From Nomia melanderi (taxonomy: Eukaryota; Arthropoda; Insecta; Hymenoptera; Halictidae): DNA of 64,000 nt. The position numbers were made by a program, and so were the translations under genes. The stretch lies in the NCBI RefSeq assembly GCF_051020985.1, contig NC_135008.1, positions 6,696,001-6,760,000 of the forward strand, read 5' to 3'. The notes beneath the pieces are model-generated. The model worked only from the letters and a program-made list of their open reading frames with translations. It was not told where the DNA came from and ran no database searches. How positions within the stretch are numbered: the stretch's first letter is position 1; every line of letters begins with the position of its first letter. Positions 49,557 through 62,291 of this stretch are shown piece after piece.

Positions 49557-50153
49557 CGTGTATTCCGTCGCTTTGTAATACCCGACCTACTTCCGGCCTG
49601 TGTAACGAAAAATCTTGTGCGCGCGCGAGGCCGTGCTCGCGCTAATGAATCTGGTTTATCGCGGGAAGTGCTCTCCGCGGCTTAATTTCCCGGCCGTCCG
49701 ATGACGGAGAAAAATTTCATCGCGTCCGCCTTCGATATCTTTTTGATTCCTGTGATCGCCGCCCGGCGCGATATTTAAATAACCCGGCCGCTTTGGCCGC
49801 GACCGGCGCGGCTCGCCGATACGCGTCGCGACCGGAAAATCAATTAGCGGAATATTATTCCACGCACAAAGTGGTCCCGCGCCGTTCTGCATAATCCGAT
49901 TCCGAGTGGTTACCCTTTACCGTCTCGTCCCGATGCGCCAAGTATTCAGCATTTTTTAGCACCGCCGCCGGATAGCAAAGGTCCGAAAGGGGTCACGGAG
50001 CTTTGATTAAAATTTATAAACGCGCTGCTGAATATGTATTTAACGCTGTACACGGTTCATCTTACGGCGAAGCTGTCCTTTATCGTTGAAACTACCGAGC
50101 GATTCAATTGATCCATATACGTGTAGTCGTGCGTATGTCACCGGCAAACGTGT

Positions 50154-50571
50154 TTAACGTGGGCATTTTGTAAAATGACCGGGCATTGTGTCGAATGCCC
50201 GTTTGAGAAGGCATCGAGCGAAATGCTCGTGACAAGTTTCGGTCAATCCGTGAAACGTCCGGTTATTGTACAGAACGCCCGGAGGTTGGTCGATTTATTG
50301 CAACGCTCTGAAAAGGGAATTAAGGAATGTGTTTTTTATTGCGACGATGTATCCTTGGTGAAAATTTATTGAAGCAAGACAAAGAACTGTGGTACTCGGA
50401 ATTACAGAGCTGGCCGGTAGCTCTGCGCAACCAAGACCTAACCAAGACTTAACCGTGGGCATTACATAAAATGTCCGGGCCATTCGTGAAATATCTCTCC
50501 ATTATATACATTGTTCAAGAAATTGGTCATTCTACACAATGCCCGGTCATTCTACAAAATGCTCACGTTAA
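50154..50571. mobile_element. 418-bp TTAA MITE with nearly perfect 37-bp terminal repeats
   Basis: The left end, ttaacgtgggcattttgtaa (continuing to 50190), and the right end read inverted, ttaacgtgagcattttgtag, match at about 35 of 37 positions. Third, internal, copies of the motif lie at 50456-50483 (gtgggcattacataaaatgt). The open frames inside are short and not conserved. Confidence 0.8.
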
Positions 50572-50940
50572 ACATACTGCTCGCAACGTATATAAAAATC
50601 AGAAGGGTATCATTAAAACTCAAAGGTGGACATCAAATTTCTGTAAACGGTCAGTCTGTTTTATCTTTCAGTGTTACACGCCTTGAAATCTTTGGTTTTT
50701 CGTGGTTAGGGACAATCTATAGAGGGAGAATATGGAACGTACATCTTCGGTGATCGTTTGAAGTACCGATGAAAGTGTAGTCGTAGTGTATCAGCTCGTC
50801 GATGGAAAGATATGCGTCGAACGTCGGAAGTTAACGATCTGAAGCGTCGGGAACGTATTCGGATCGTGGCCAAAAAGTGGTTCCTCCGTGGACTAACTCG
50901 GTAAGTTCGAGTAGCGTCGGTGTGCCTTCTTTCAAGAAGT

Positions 50941-50970
50941 TTCGAGGAGGTTCGAGGAGGTTCGAGGAGG
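50941..50970. repeat. Three copies of a decamer
   Basis: ttcgaggagg repeated three times without change. Confidence 0.8.
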
Positions 50971-53900
50971 GAGAATCGATCGAGCGGACGAGCGCCGAAT
51001 GAACTCGACGTGCAACGACATTATTGCGGGGCGGAGCGGCATTCGTAACGCGTCTGGTACGCGCCGGCACCTAGAAATCGGTGTCAACGCGTCGCCGGAC
51101 GCAACATCGATAATAAAATCTCAATTTCGTTACCATTCGGGGCAGAACGGGCGGGATACGCTTTCCCAGCGCGTAACTGCGCCGTTCCTTCCACGCCGCG
51201 AAGATACCGAGCAGCACGACGCTACGGAAATAAAAAGGAAATATGGCAGAACGCGAGATATCTTTTAATTGCCGTTCCATGCACGTAGCGAACGAAGAAA
51301 CGTAAATATCGGCTATACGATATCGCCGGGACTCCGGCCGGGAGCGGGGCGCGGAACGGCCGGACGAATATTGGGAAATCAAGAAATGAAATAAAATGGA
51401 ACGAACGCATAAAATGCAATTTAAAATGCGAGTGTCGTCGGGCGGCTGAAAAAATAAATCAAATCCGAGCGGCGCCGGTGATTTCGAATGAATCGTAATT
51501 GATTGCCAGCCGGGAAGGAGCAATTGTTGATCATTTTCGGGGAATAATTGGAAGAAACTGAACGAATTCGAGATGTTGCGTGCCGGCGTTGAAACAACCG
51601 TCGGTTTTCAGCTCGCCCGTTCCCCGCGAGTACGAAATATGGCCGCCGCGCCTCGTCAAGACCCCGGGAAGCTTTTCTTTGATAAATACCGGTTACTTTG
51701 TCTAAGCGCGGCGAGCCGGCTGACAGAGGAAAGAACCGGCGACTACAAGCTACGCGCGATTCAACGTTGATTCGCCTAGCCCCGTGAAAATTCTTTCTCC
51801 GGTTTCACGAGGAGTTCCGAGCGCAAAGGCGTTCGTAATAACGAGCGCTCTTCTTCGAGGGCAACGTCGCGGGATGAAAGGTTCCTTGATCCCGGGGCGA
51901 AAAACGGATCTGTTAACGGGAAAGGCGAGGACGATGGAAAGCGCCGCCGTAATTTCCACGGGATCCTCTCGCGGAACAAATCTTTTCGATTTGGGGAACG
52001 CGGTACAGAGCGGAAGACAGTTTCCCGTTTTCCCTGGAAAAAGCTCGGGCATTATCGCGAAACGTGAATCGGGCGAAACGAATGGACCGACCGCCTATAA
52101 ATCCTGCCGCGTAACCGGCAATCGGCATTCGGTCGCACGCCCCGTTGAAACGTTAATGAGTAGCCGGGCCGTTAAAATATTTTTCTGCGCGTCGCGACGC
52201 GGCGGCGGCCGCGTGCGCGCAGTTTATCATCGATTCCCGAAAAGTTACCGTTATGCATGCGCGCCGAATGTTTCGCTTTGATGAATCGCAATTAAAACTA
52301 TCGGGCCGCTGCGCGTCCGCCCCTTCCCTCGCCGGGCGGGTTGAACGATTCGACGCCGGCGAATGGCGGGTGCCGCCATCGCGTAACCCGAAATAGCGTC
52401 GATCGATCTTACGGAGCGTTGTCTTTCCGAAGAACGCGGGAGGTAAGCCTGGCTACCTGCGAGCGCGCCGCTGATTCTCCCGCAACGGAATAGGACGAAC
52501 AAACGGAGACAGATGGGAAAAATCGTTGCACGCTCTGTCATCGTTCGCTCCGCCGGGAGAACTCCGTTGCAGTTGCCTTCCTTGGAGAAACACTAATTAA
52601 AATTGACGAAGTTGGGAAGGGACGGGAAATATTTCCGGACCGTGCGGGAAATCGATTCGGTAACAACACAATCCCACGAATAGTTTCTCTTAATTAATAT
52701 CGTTCCTGTTATTTACCGATTCGACGAAAGGTGGAGGTTAAAGAAACGCGCCGGCTGCAGCGGCGAAGCGGGTGCAAGGGGCCGCGGCACAATGGTCGCC
52801 GAGGAACTCTCTTTTTCCTTAACCAGTCGATATTTAATTCCATTTTCAAGCAACGACCGTGCCACGCGGGCGGAAAAAAAAGTTGCTCCTCGGAGCTGCT
52901 ACGGCAAAAGGCACTCTCCAGGCCTCCGAGGTGACTTACAATGGCCGTTTGATGCAATCTCTTTATCGTAAAGTTCAGATTTAAGCGGTAAAAAGTTTTT
53001 TTACGCTCCCGGCCGGAGAGAGTTCAGTCGCCCGCAGCGATTCTTCTCGTTGGCGACTCTTTGCCTCCGCTTTGCCACCTACCCGCCCCCCGCTCCTTCC
53101 GTTTCCCCCGCAGCCCCGTTCGTGCTTCTTTTCCATTTTTTCGGTTGGCACCGGCACCGGGACCGGTATATTTTCAGCAATCTGTCCGGGATCTCCGCGA
53201 GGTGGTATAATTGCCAGCGATACGGACGATTAATAGCGAAAACGGAGCGGCGACTGTATCGGTGCGCCGCGCGCTGTTCCTCTCGCGGTGCCTCGAATAC
53301 CAGCTTCTCGAGATTTACGGGAACGATACCGGCGTCCGACGAGCGACCTTTTATTTCCACGGTGTTCTCAAACCGAGCGTCGCGCCGCTAATTAATGGAA
53401 TTCCGCGGGAACCGGGGCGATAGCGGTTCGGTTCGCGGGCAACGCGCGCCGACAGGTTCGCGCGCTCCGAACGTTTCTGCCCGTTACTTCGCCTTATTAA
53501 CCCGGAAACGTATTAGCTCCTCGAGTTTCCAAAGGTCCGCCGCGGAGAACCCCGGAAACTACTTGGGAACTATTGCTTTTTTAATTGTTCCATTCTTCGG
53601 CGCGACAATTACGAGTTCGCTGAAAAATATAACAGCAGCTGGAAGTGGCAACGGGAAGGAACGAGAGATTTAAACACGGCCTGCGCGAACCGTACGATCC
53701 GACAGAGACGAGACCAACGACGGAACGACAACCGGAGAGTCTGGAACATTTTTGCTCTGCTGGAGACATCTCGTGGACCCGAGGGTGTACCCTGGAAATA
53801 ATGGCATCTCGGTGAGCAGACGTGTTCCCCGTGATTCGTCGAAAAGGAACGAGAAATATTTTAAGTTCCGAAAGCGGGAAATTGATTTTTTGCCGTCGAA

Positions 53901-55104
53901 CGTCCGCGCCGCTGTCGCGTCTGGTTCGGAGGCGGGCCGATGTGTCCGATAGCTGGCCGAAAATTCTGGACACAGCGTGGAATTGAAGGCGGACGGAGAC
54001 GAGCGCGGTCGGAGAGGCCGCGGCGTGTTTTAATTAAAAACAGCGGCTCGGTTTCTAAAAATATTTCTTCGCCGGTGCGCCAGACGTTCCCCGAGGGAAC
54101 GAATGGGGGGCCTCCGCTGGCGAGATAAAATTGTCAAACGATGCGGAGGGGAAGTTAATGCGCGCCGCTGGAACGGCATTGTATCTGGTGCACGTACGCG
54201 CCCTTTGTTTCGTCGAGTTGGGTCATTCGTTTGTTCGCGACGTGGCGTGTAGCACTCGAGTGCGCTCGCGGTGCACGCGCGGATGCGCCGATGAAAGTAA
54301 CCTCGCCCTACGCTGCGGCCCGCAACGATTCTTTAACTTTCCCCGTTCCGTCAGCCTCGCGTTGCGCCGCGGATCCGCCTCCCTACCGGAAATCGCGTCG
54401 GAATCACCGCAGAAATTGCCGGTACAACGCGAAATTCCTTTCCGCGCGGATCGCCGGTTCTTCCCTCTTGAATCGCGTCTAGGTTTTATAGCCTGCTCGC
54501 TCGTCGATTAATCCCGGTATTCCGCCGATGGACTAGGCGCCAAGTATCGCGCGTTAATCGTCATGGAAACGAGGCTCGATTAATCATCGGCCGTACGTGT
54601 TATGCATTTTCGGGTGGAAACCGGAACTCAGGATTTTTCGATCAATCAGCCACGCCGACCGGGCCGAGGCGGAAATTTAATTAACCTGTATTTGTATTTT
54701 CTCACGAGCATGTAGCTCCGTACGAATGCAAATATACCGATAAGGTCCGCCCGCCGGCGGACCTTCGGTTGAACAACGAAAAAAAGTGGCGAACAAATAT
54801 TACGGGTGAGCCAAATATTGACTGTTCTATAAACAATATGTACCCGCTCGTTCAATTTTCATGTTTTGAAAAAACCCTCGCGGTCGTAGGGTCACGGCGC
54901 CGCGCGTCGGTCACCGTTGCTGCGGTGTTCTTTCCAGAGCGCTCGGTAATCGAATCACGCGCGATTCGTTAGGAATTCCTCTATTCCGCGTCAAACCTTC
55001 ACGCGTTGACTGCTCGATAAGCTGCTCACCAAAATCTCGTAAAACCGAGACTGGCTTCCTAATGAAACGGAAATTGAAAAGTCCAGATTCCACGAACCGA
55101 TCGC

Positions 55105-55133
55105 TCCCTCTCTCCCTCTCTCTCTCTCTCTCG
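55105..55133. repeat. CT microsatellite
   Basis: About 28 bp of (CT)n. Confidence 0.65.
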
Positions 55134-57719
55134 ATCTCCTCGGATCTCGAGATCCGCCAGACTTCGATTCGTTTGATGCGACATCGAGAAGGTTCATTTT
55201 GAAATCTATACAAAAAATCGTGCTCGAGAGACACGGAGGTTGAAACGTGAAACGCGCGAGCCACGGGCGCGATGACTATCCGTGGATTCGGGCTATCATC
55301 GAAAACTCTTTCCATCTTCCCGCGGCGCGGTTCCGGGGTTAAGCTCGCGACAAGCTTCTTAAGACGGAGAGCATTCGTGAAATGATTCCGGCGCCGCGGG
55401 ACGAACGGTTGATTTTTTCGCGTGGGATCCCCGGCCGGGGGCAGAAGAAACGGTGCCTCGAATGACAGGGGTGGCCGGATCGTATGCAAATCCGGTGGAA
55501 CCGGGACGGGGCGGAAACGGAGCGGAGCGTCGACAGCTAGAATCAGCAGCGATATCAACTGCCGACTTATTATATTCGGAATAATAATGAGACGTTGCTT
55601 GCATTCAGCCAGGTTGCGCCGCATCGAGATTTTAGCAATTCAAACTATCTTTTGGACTTCTTGTTTTCTTCGTCCGGAAACGTCGGGAAGCCGACGTGGC
55701 GGAAGGGAAACCGGCAGCCGCGGATCCAGACAGGATGCTTGATAAACGTCGCGCCTCCTCGCGCAAGAGAACCCGCGGAGCCGTTGACGGAAACGTTGTT
55801 CAGGGTCAGCGTTTCAACCGTCAACAGTTTCTCGCGTACAAATCGGTTTGTCTTTCGAACAATGCGCGCGCTTTCAGGAAACCGTGCACTTCCATAGCCC
55901 GCCCCCCGACTTTTAAAGCGGAATCTGGATAAAACGTCGTCGTCGTTTCTCCTGTACAATAGTTTATCGCCACCTTTGACACGGGCACGATCAGTTTGCC
56001 CGGTACTCGTGCCCGATTCCATTCGACACACGCTCGCTGAACGCATTGTATATTAAAGGAGCAGCCGGGAGATTCTGTCCCCCGGAATCGAATAACATTC
56101 CTGCCGTCTACGTATCCGTCCTCCTTCATCGGGGAGGAGGAAGAGAGCAAAGAAAATTAGGTCGAGGCACGGCAAATCCAGCATCCATCTCCGCGTTTCA
56201 GGGACGCTTTATATTTAAAAGATATTCCGGACAGGCTGTTCCGGGACGGGCGAGTGCAGGATGTCGTCGAAAGGAGCAACGGGGGCGGAGAGCGGCGAGA
56301 CGAGTCGGGGAGAGAGGCCGGGAGACGTCGCCGGGAAACAGACGCGTTTCGAAAAGCTCCGCGACCACTCCATTTCCTTCCTTTATTCCCTCCTTCCGTG
56401 CCCGACTCCCGTTTCCCTGATGAGTCCAACCGACCGGAACTCCAGTCGTCGTCGTTGTACTTTCAGAAAGCTTCGGCTGAAATTCGAATTCGCCCCCGTG
56501 TCGGGCGGCGAACCGCATTCCGCCTCGTATCGGTTCCAGTAACAGTCGCCGGTGCTCTTTCAGCGAAAGACACGCGCGCGTTGTATCCGACGATACGATC
56601 GGGAAGTCTTTGTCTCGCGGAATCAACTCGCTTGAATTTCTCTTTCCCCCGGAACGCGCGTCGGACCGATCGCGGTCGCGGGATACCCGGAATTTACGCG
56701 TTTCAGCGGTTTTCTGCTCAAATACGCGCGACCGTATCGGATCCGAGCGCGAGCTCGCGACGGCGTCGCTCAGGGACATCATGAAAATCCTTGCAGCCGG
56801 TGCGGGAGTTATGACGACAGGTACCGGGCAAATGAAAATTTATCTTTCTTACGCCGACGCGCGACATCGCGCGACCCTTTCGCTCATCCGCCGCTCGGCT
56901 CGCGCTTTTTCCACCTCCACGCGTATATCAACCTTTCGCGACTTAGATTCCTTTGAAATTTTTCAATTATCTCGTAAACCGACTTTCAACCGGAATTTTA
57001 TAAAGCAAATCGACGTGATCACTCCGACCAGTTGTTACTTCTTCAAATGAACGTGTAATTTCTTTTTTCTGTCTCTTTAGTTTCTTATCTTATAGTTCGA
57101 CGCATACGTCGTCGGTTTTTAAAATCCTGCACGATTAACCGGAGAATCCGATGGTTTCCCGACGATCGAGTCGATTTTATGTGCCACTCGAATTTGTCAC
57201 AAATCAGTTGAAAGGTCAGCGTAACATCGCGGAGCTCTCCTCATCGAGACTTATCTTCCGACAAGCGGAGGATGCGTTTCTCACGGGGATGGCTGAAAAA
57301 TGGGAAATCTGCAGTGTCAGTCGGTCCCCGATGGCAGGACGGCGATGTGCCGGCCATTATCATAAACCGCGGATTCGACCGGGCGAGTTTATGAAGATTG
57401 AATTAAATTGCGGCTCCTTCGAGAAAATACCGGCGGCTCGGCAGGGGGCAAAGGGGGGCGGGGGGACCGTCGCGAAGAGAAAGCAAAGAGATGAACGGAA
57501 CGGGAAAGGATGGGGTAGGGAACTGGAAAGGGAGGGTAGCGATGGGAATGACGCGCTCGCAAGTGGTATCAGTGCTTCGCGACGAGTGATACTCAGCCGG
57601 TCGCACTTCCGCGGAGTGGTACCGATTATTCGAATTTCGGGAAGCGTTCTCGGTTACGTGTAATCGTCGCTGTATTCCTAAGCTTCGCTCGACGCTTCGA
57701 GCACCGGATGAATCCTATA

Positions 57720-57944
57720 TTAACACTTGAACTGCCGAGTGGATCAAAATGACTCGTTTCATGTCACATCTTTCGCAATTATGGAAAGGGCGCAGACGAT
57801 TTTCTGAGGAATTATTCGATAAATTGATTTAGAGGAATACAAACTAGAATATAAATCAACTGAACACTCGATAAATGTATTTTTATACATTTTATAGGGA
57901 AATGTAGAATAATCAATTTTACTGCTCGGTAGTTCTAGTGTTAA
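57720..57944. mobile_element. MITE cluster copy 1, TTAACACTA family
   Basis: Starts ttaacacttgaactgccgag and ends ctgctcggtagttctagtgttaa (last 20 bases shown in part). The final TTAA is shared with the next copy. Confidence 0.7.
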
Positions 57945-58720
57945 CACTAGTGAGTGGATCAAAATGACTCGTTTCATGTCACATCTTTCGCAATTATGGA
58001 AAGGGCGCAGACGGTTTTCTGAGGAATTATTCGATAAATTGATTTAGAGGCATAAAAACTAGAATATAAATCAACTGAGCACTCGATAAATGTGTTTTTA
58101 TACATTTTATGAGGAAATACAGAATACGGTGAAGTGGGGTAAGTGCATAAACGGGCTCTTATTAATATGATATGAGAGAAATCGCAATATCTAATATGTA
58201 GTAATCTACTCAAAGTTAATATCATCCTATCCACGCAGATGTCGCCCAATTAACGAGGGGAATCCCCGATTTATGCCAACCAGTTCAAAAGCACCACATG
58301 TAAAGAGCACGTTCACTTATGAAATACATTATATAGTATGAAACAACATATTTGTATGCGGTAAAAACTATTTTATAGCAAACATATTAATAGTTATACT
58401 CTTGCCTCGTAGCATATGATATAAGGCTTCAAATCGGTTTTAATGGTCGGTTGTGCACACGCCCCATTTTCGGGTAAAGTGCACAGTTGTTGGATTTTTT
58501 ACAATTTTCTTAAAAAATTAAAATATACAAATGAAATTGGCATTTTTGTCAATGTTAATTAAAGCGTATTAACTCAAGTATTCGTTGATTTCAATGAATG
58601 TGAAAATATTATAAAACAAACGAAAGATATATGGGTTGAAAGTCAAAGTTACTAAAAACTGGGGTGCACTCACCCCACTCCACTTTAATCAATTTTACTG
58701 CTCGGTAGTTCTAGTGCTAA
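57941..58720. mobile_element. MITE cluster copy 2, interrupted
   Basis: Nearly the same as copy 1 (gtggatcaaaatgactcgtt, tttcgcaattatggaaaggg) but split by the insertion at 58127-58685. It resumes with taatcaattttactgctcgg and ends in a mutated TTAA (ctaa). Confidence 0.7.
58127..58685. mobile_element. 559-bp TA-flanked element inserted in a MITE
   Basis: Left end cggtgaagtggggtaagtgc and right end, inverted, aagtggagtggggtgagtgc match at about 16 of 20 positions. Comparison with copy 1 shows the insertion is flanked by a duplicated TA, as in Tc1/mariner-type elements. It is AT-rich and encodes no transposase. Confidence 0.7.
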
Positions 58721-58878
58721 CACTAGAACTGCCGAGTGGATCAGAATCTCTCAATCACGATTTCTCCTTTTGTAACCGTAGAGATGCGGAAGCTTTTCGT
58801 AGACACTAAGTATCTCGATAAACGTACGACTTCTACGAAGGGATGGAGAAAATTTGTCCGTTCGATAATTCTAGTTAA
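58717..58878. mobile_element. MITE cluster copy 3, short
   Basis: Starts ctaacactagaactgccgag and ends ttcgataattctagttaa. It abuts both neighbours through shared TTAA-type junctions and is shorter than the others. Confidence 0.55.
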
Positions 58879-59070
58879 CACGTTGACCGCCATGAGAATT
58901 TTGCGCGCTTTGTGTGTCACTTCATTCGTGATGAAGGAAAATGGTATTGGAGTTTGTTAGTAATAGTACTTCTCGAGTTCTACTGTTATTCAGTTACTTG
59001 TGTTATTGAATATTTTCATCTGAAGTCAGTTTTCTTTCTGTAAATCCGCCTAACACACCCGAAGTGTTAA
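58875..59070. mobile_element. MITE cluster copy 4, TTAACACGTTGA family
   Basis: Starts ttaacacgttgaccgccatg and ends acacccgaagtgttaa. Internal cattcgtgatgaaggaaaat is related to the block at 23460 and 47655. It is a different family from its neighbours, joined to them by shared TTAAs. Confidence 0.5.
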
Positions 59071-59277
59071 CACTAGAACCACTGAGCATTTAATAAGATT
59101 GATAAGTGATCCGTATGAAAATTGTAACAATAGCTTATTTTCAGTTTCTTCACACATTAATTATAGTATTCAAGTGAAACTATTTATTTCTGAAATCATT
59201 TCAAATATTCAAAGTTTTTATAATATCAATAACTACAGAACAAAATCGAAACCTATTTTTCCCAGTTCTAGTGTTAA
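59067..59277. mobile_element. MITE cluster copy 5, TTAACACTA family
   Basis: Starts ttaacactagaaccactgag and ends tttcccagttctagtgttaa. Its interior is similar to copy 6 (gtaacaatag, attttcagtttcttc, caagtgaaactatttatttc). Confidence 0.65.
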
Positions 59278-59492
59278 TACTAGAAGTATCAAGCATTTAA
59301 TATGTTTAACATGCAATCCATAGAAAAACTGTAACAATAGATAATTTTCAGTTTCTTCGTACACTAATTACAATATTCAAGCGAAACTATTTATTTCTCA
59401 GATCATTTCAAATATTCAATGCTTCTATATCGATAACTACGAAACAAAACCGAAACCAGTCGTTTTAATTAGTACCGTAGTTCCAGCGTTAA
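59274..59492. mobile_element. MITE cluster copy 6, TTAACACTA family
   Basis: Starts ttaatactagaagtatcaag and ends accgtagttccagcgttaa. About 200 bp, most like copy 5. Confidence 0.6.
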
Positions 59493-60986
59493 TTACGCGT
59501 GTGACGGTTTCATTGACCGTGATCGTCTCGCATTTCCAGATGCCGGGCTCGGCGAATGCCGCGACGTTCTATAAATTCGCATGAATACGCGTAAATTGCA
59601 GTCGCATCGGCATAAACGGAAAGGAACTGGAGGCTGTAATCGAATCGGCTCCGCCGACGGAGTTCGGGAAATCGGCGCAGCCCGGCGTCGTTCCGCGGAG
59701 AGGTTCCACCCGTTCGGCGGAGCGTGTTCAAATTTGCGAAATCGTGGATCGGCGTCAGTTTCTGTCGCGATTCGACGAAACGCGCGCCCGCTCGGCCATT
59801 GTCTCGGTCGTTCTGTAGTGTTAGGTTAAACGAAACCGTTCGGCAAGTAAGTACTTACGCGGAGAGACTCGCCTCGTCGCTGTGGGCGTCGGATCGATCG
59901 ATTTCCGATCCCCCAATTACCGGCGATTCGATATTTTTACAGCGCGACGCATCGCGAATTAGAGGCAACGGAAATCAGATATTTCGCGCGCCGATTAGAC
60001 GAAAGATCGCGGATATTTGACCTTTAACCGTGGAACTCGGAAACGTACCGATTAATCCTGAACATTCTCGTTCGCAGCGAGCGATAAATAATAAATAAAT
60101 GGATCGTATTCATTTGTTTTTATTCGTTCGAATATATCCGTACAGCAACGGTATCAATTGTAGAACGAAAATTCCAGTGGCTTGAAAATCCAGGATATTT
60201 TATACAAAGGTCCGTCAGCCCGCGCGTCCGTACTTGAAGGTTAAAACGCAAATAATCCGCGCCGTTCCGAAGCGATCGGTTTAATCGCGTTTCCGAGGTT
60301 TTTCGGTTCGAACCCGCCGGTGCGTGAGATTTTTCTACGCGAACGATATTATTGGAGACAGACTCGCGTTATTATATTTCCGGCATTGGGAAGCGAATAA
60401 GCCCGAAAGATTTCGAGCTTTTCGGTCGCTAAATTATTACACGGTCAAAGCTTTACCCGCTCCGCTGTATTATACAAACTGTTGCATTTTCTTGCGTGGC
60501 TGTTGAATAATTTTAATCGGGGATAAAGAGCTTCGACGGTGAGCATCAATTTCGGATGAAGCCGCCGGTCGGTGAATGGCATTGTATTGCGGTTGGACGT
60601 CGAAAAGGTGGCGCGCGACCGGCACGCCTTTTTTTTTATCGATTCAACGATGGAAAGATAAATATAGATGCGTCCATAAATGCGGAGCCGTGTCCATCGC
60701 GGACAGCGGAGGAGCGTATTTAATTGCGACCGCAGCCGCTGTCTCGAAAATAACAAAGTCCCGGACGGCGGGGATCGGGAACGGTGTGGATTCGGGATCG
60801 GGTTCCTCGACGGTCCCAACAGGAACGCGTAAAAGTTGATTGTCCGTTTAAAACGTTCGGTACAGTCGACGAATGTAAATTCCAGCGTCAGCTGCACCCG
60901 CGACAGGCGTACGGGATCGTCGTAATCGCGGCGGAGTTCGTCGACATGCTTGAACGATAACATTTAATGCCGGGATATTACGCGAA
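59493..60986. other. No gene recognised
   Basis: CpG-rich DNA between the MITE cluster and the pentamer satellite. Nothing with a domain or splice pattern was seen. Confidence 0.5.
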
Positions 60987-61770
60987 ATCGAATCGAATCG
61001 AATATAATAGAATGTAATTGAATGCGATCGAATATAATCGAATACAATCGAATACAATCGAGTATAACTGAATATTGTCGGACGCAAGCGAATGTAATCG
61101 AATATAATCGAGCACGATCGAATGTAATCGAATGTTATCGAATGTAACTGAATGTTAGCGAATGTTATTGACTTGAATTGAATTGAATCGAATTGAATCG
61201 AATTTTGCCGGGTTCAATCGGGTTGAATTGGGTTCAATCGAATTGAATCAAATTGAATCGAATACAATCGGAATGAATCGAATTGAATTGAATGCAATCG
61301 AATACAATCGAATTGAATTGAATACAATCGAATACAATGGTATAAAATCGAAGTCAATCGAATTGAATCGAATTGAATCGAATTGAATTGGGTTGAATCG
61401 GGTTGAATCGGTTCGCATCGAATTAAACCGAATTGAATCGAATACAATAGAATTGAATAGAATTGAATCGAATTGAATCGAATTGAATCAAATTGAATCG
61501 AATACAATCGAATTGAATCGAATCGAATTAAATTGAATCGAATTGAATCGAATTGAATCGAATTGAATCGAATTGAATCGAATTGAATCGAATTGAATCA
61601 AATTGAATCGAATACAATCGAATTGAATCGAATCGAATCAAATTGAATCGAATTGAATAGAATTGAATCGAATCGAATCGAATCGAATCGAATCGAATTG
61701 AATCGAATTGAATCGAATACAATCGTGTCGAATCGAAATAAATCAAATCGTATCAGATCAAATCGGATCG
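60987..61770. repeat. GAATC/GAATT pentamer satellite, about 780 bp
   Basis: The whole stretch is built from gaatn pentamers, mostly alternating gaatc and gaatt so that the period is 10 bp, with drifted units (gaatg, gaata) toward the left edge. Open frames on both strands here are repeat artefacts (runs such as NRIESNRIELN or SIQFDSIRFDS). Confidence 0.9.
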
Positions 61771-62291
61771 CCCGTTGCCGTGAATATCAAAGCGCCCGAA
61801 CTTTCTGGCCTCGCCGTTGTTCGCGCTCATCTCGGGAAATTAATTTCACGCTCACTGCTAGAGAAAGAGGATTGATCGGCGGGCCGATCGTCGTCGAAGA
61901 TTAATGACCCGTGCGATCCTACCCACGGTAAATACGTATTTAAGAGAATCAACAATCCATTAATCCGCGAAAAAGTTCGCACGGGTTACGGGAACACAGT
62001 GACGGATGTTCCGATTGTTGCGTTACCGAGCTGCTTCGACTCTTTATCGTCATTGTATCATCGATAAATTATCGTTAAACCCGGGATTTCGATGAACCAA
62101 TCGAATTCAATCGGATTTCTTCGTATACTCGCACTCTTCTGCTTTTTGCACCCTTTTTCAAAATTTTTTCTATCTCTCTTATGCACGAGAACATTTAACT
62201 CCGTTACAAGTCCCTTTCATTGAAAACCGATTTTCATATCAAACTCTTAAACACTAGAGAACAGGAAAATCAAATACCGATCTTTCGCTGC

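Larger units (their letters stand above)
47824..57719. other. No gene recognised upstream of the ADAMTS relic
   Basis: The missing 5' prodomain and signal exons of the relic would be expected here, but none was found. The stretch holds the 50.2-kb MITE, an AT microsatellite, and CpG-rich DNA with many overlapping meaningless frames. Confidence 0.5.

Noticed and set aside
60987..61770. Open frames on both strands encoding repeats like NRIESNRIEL
   Set aside because: They are pure translations of the GAATC/GAATT satellite.
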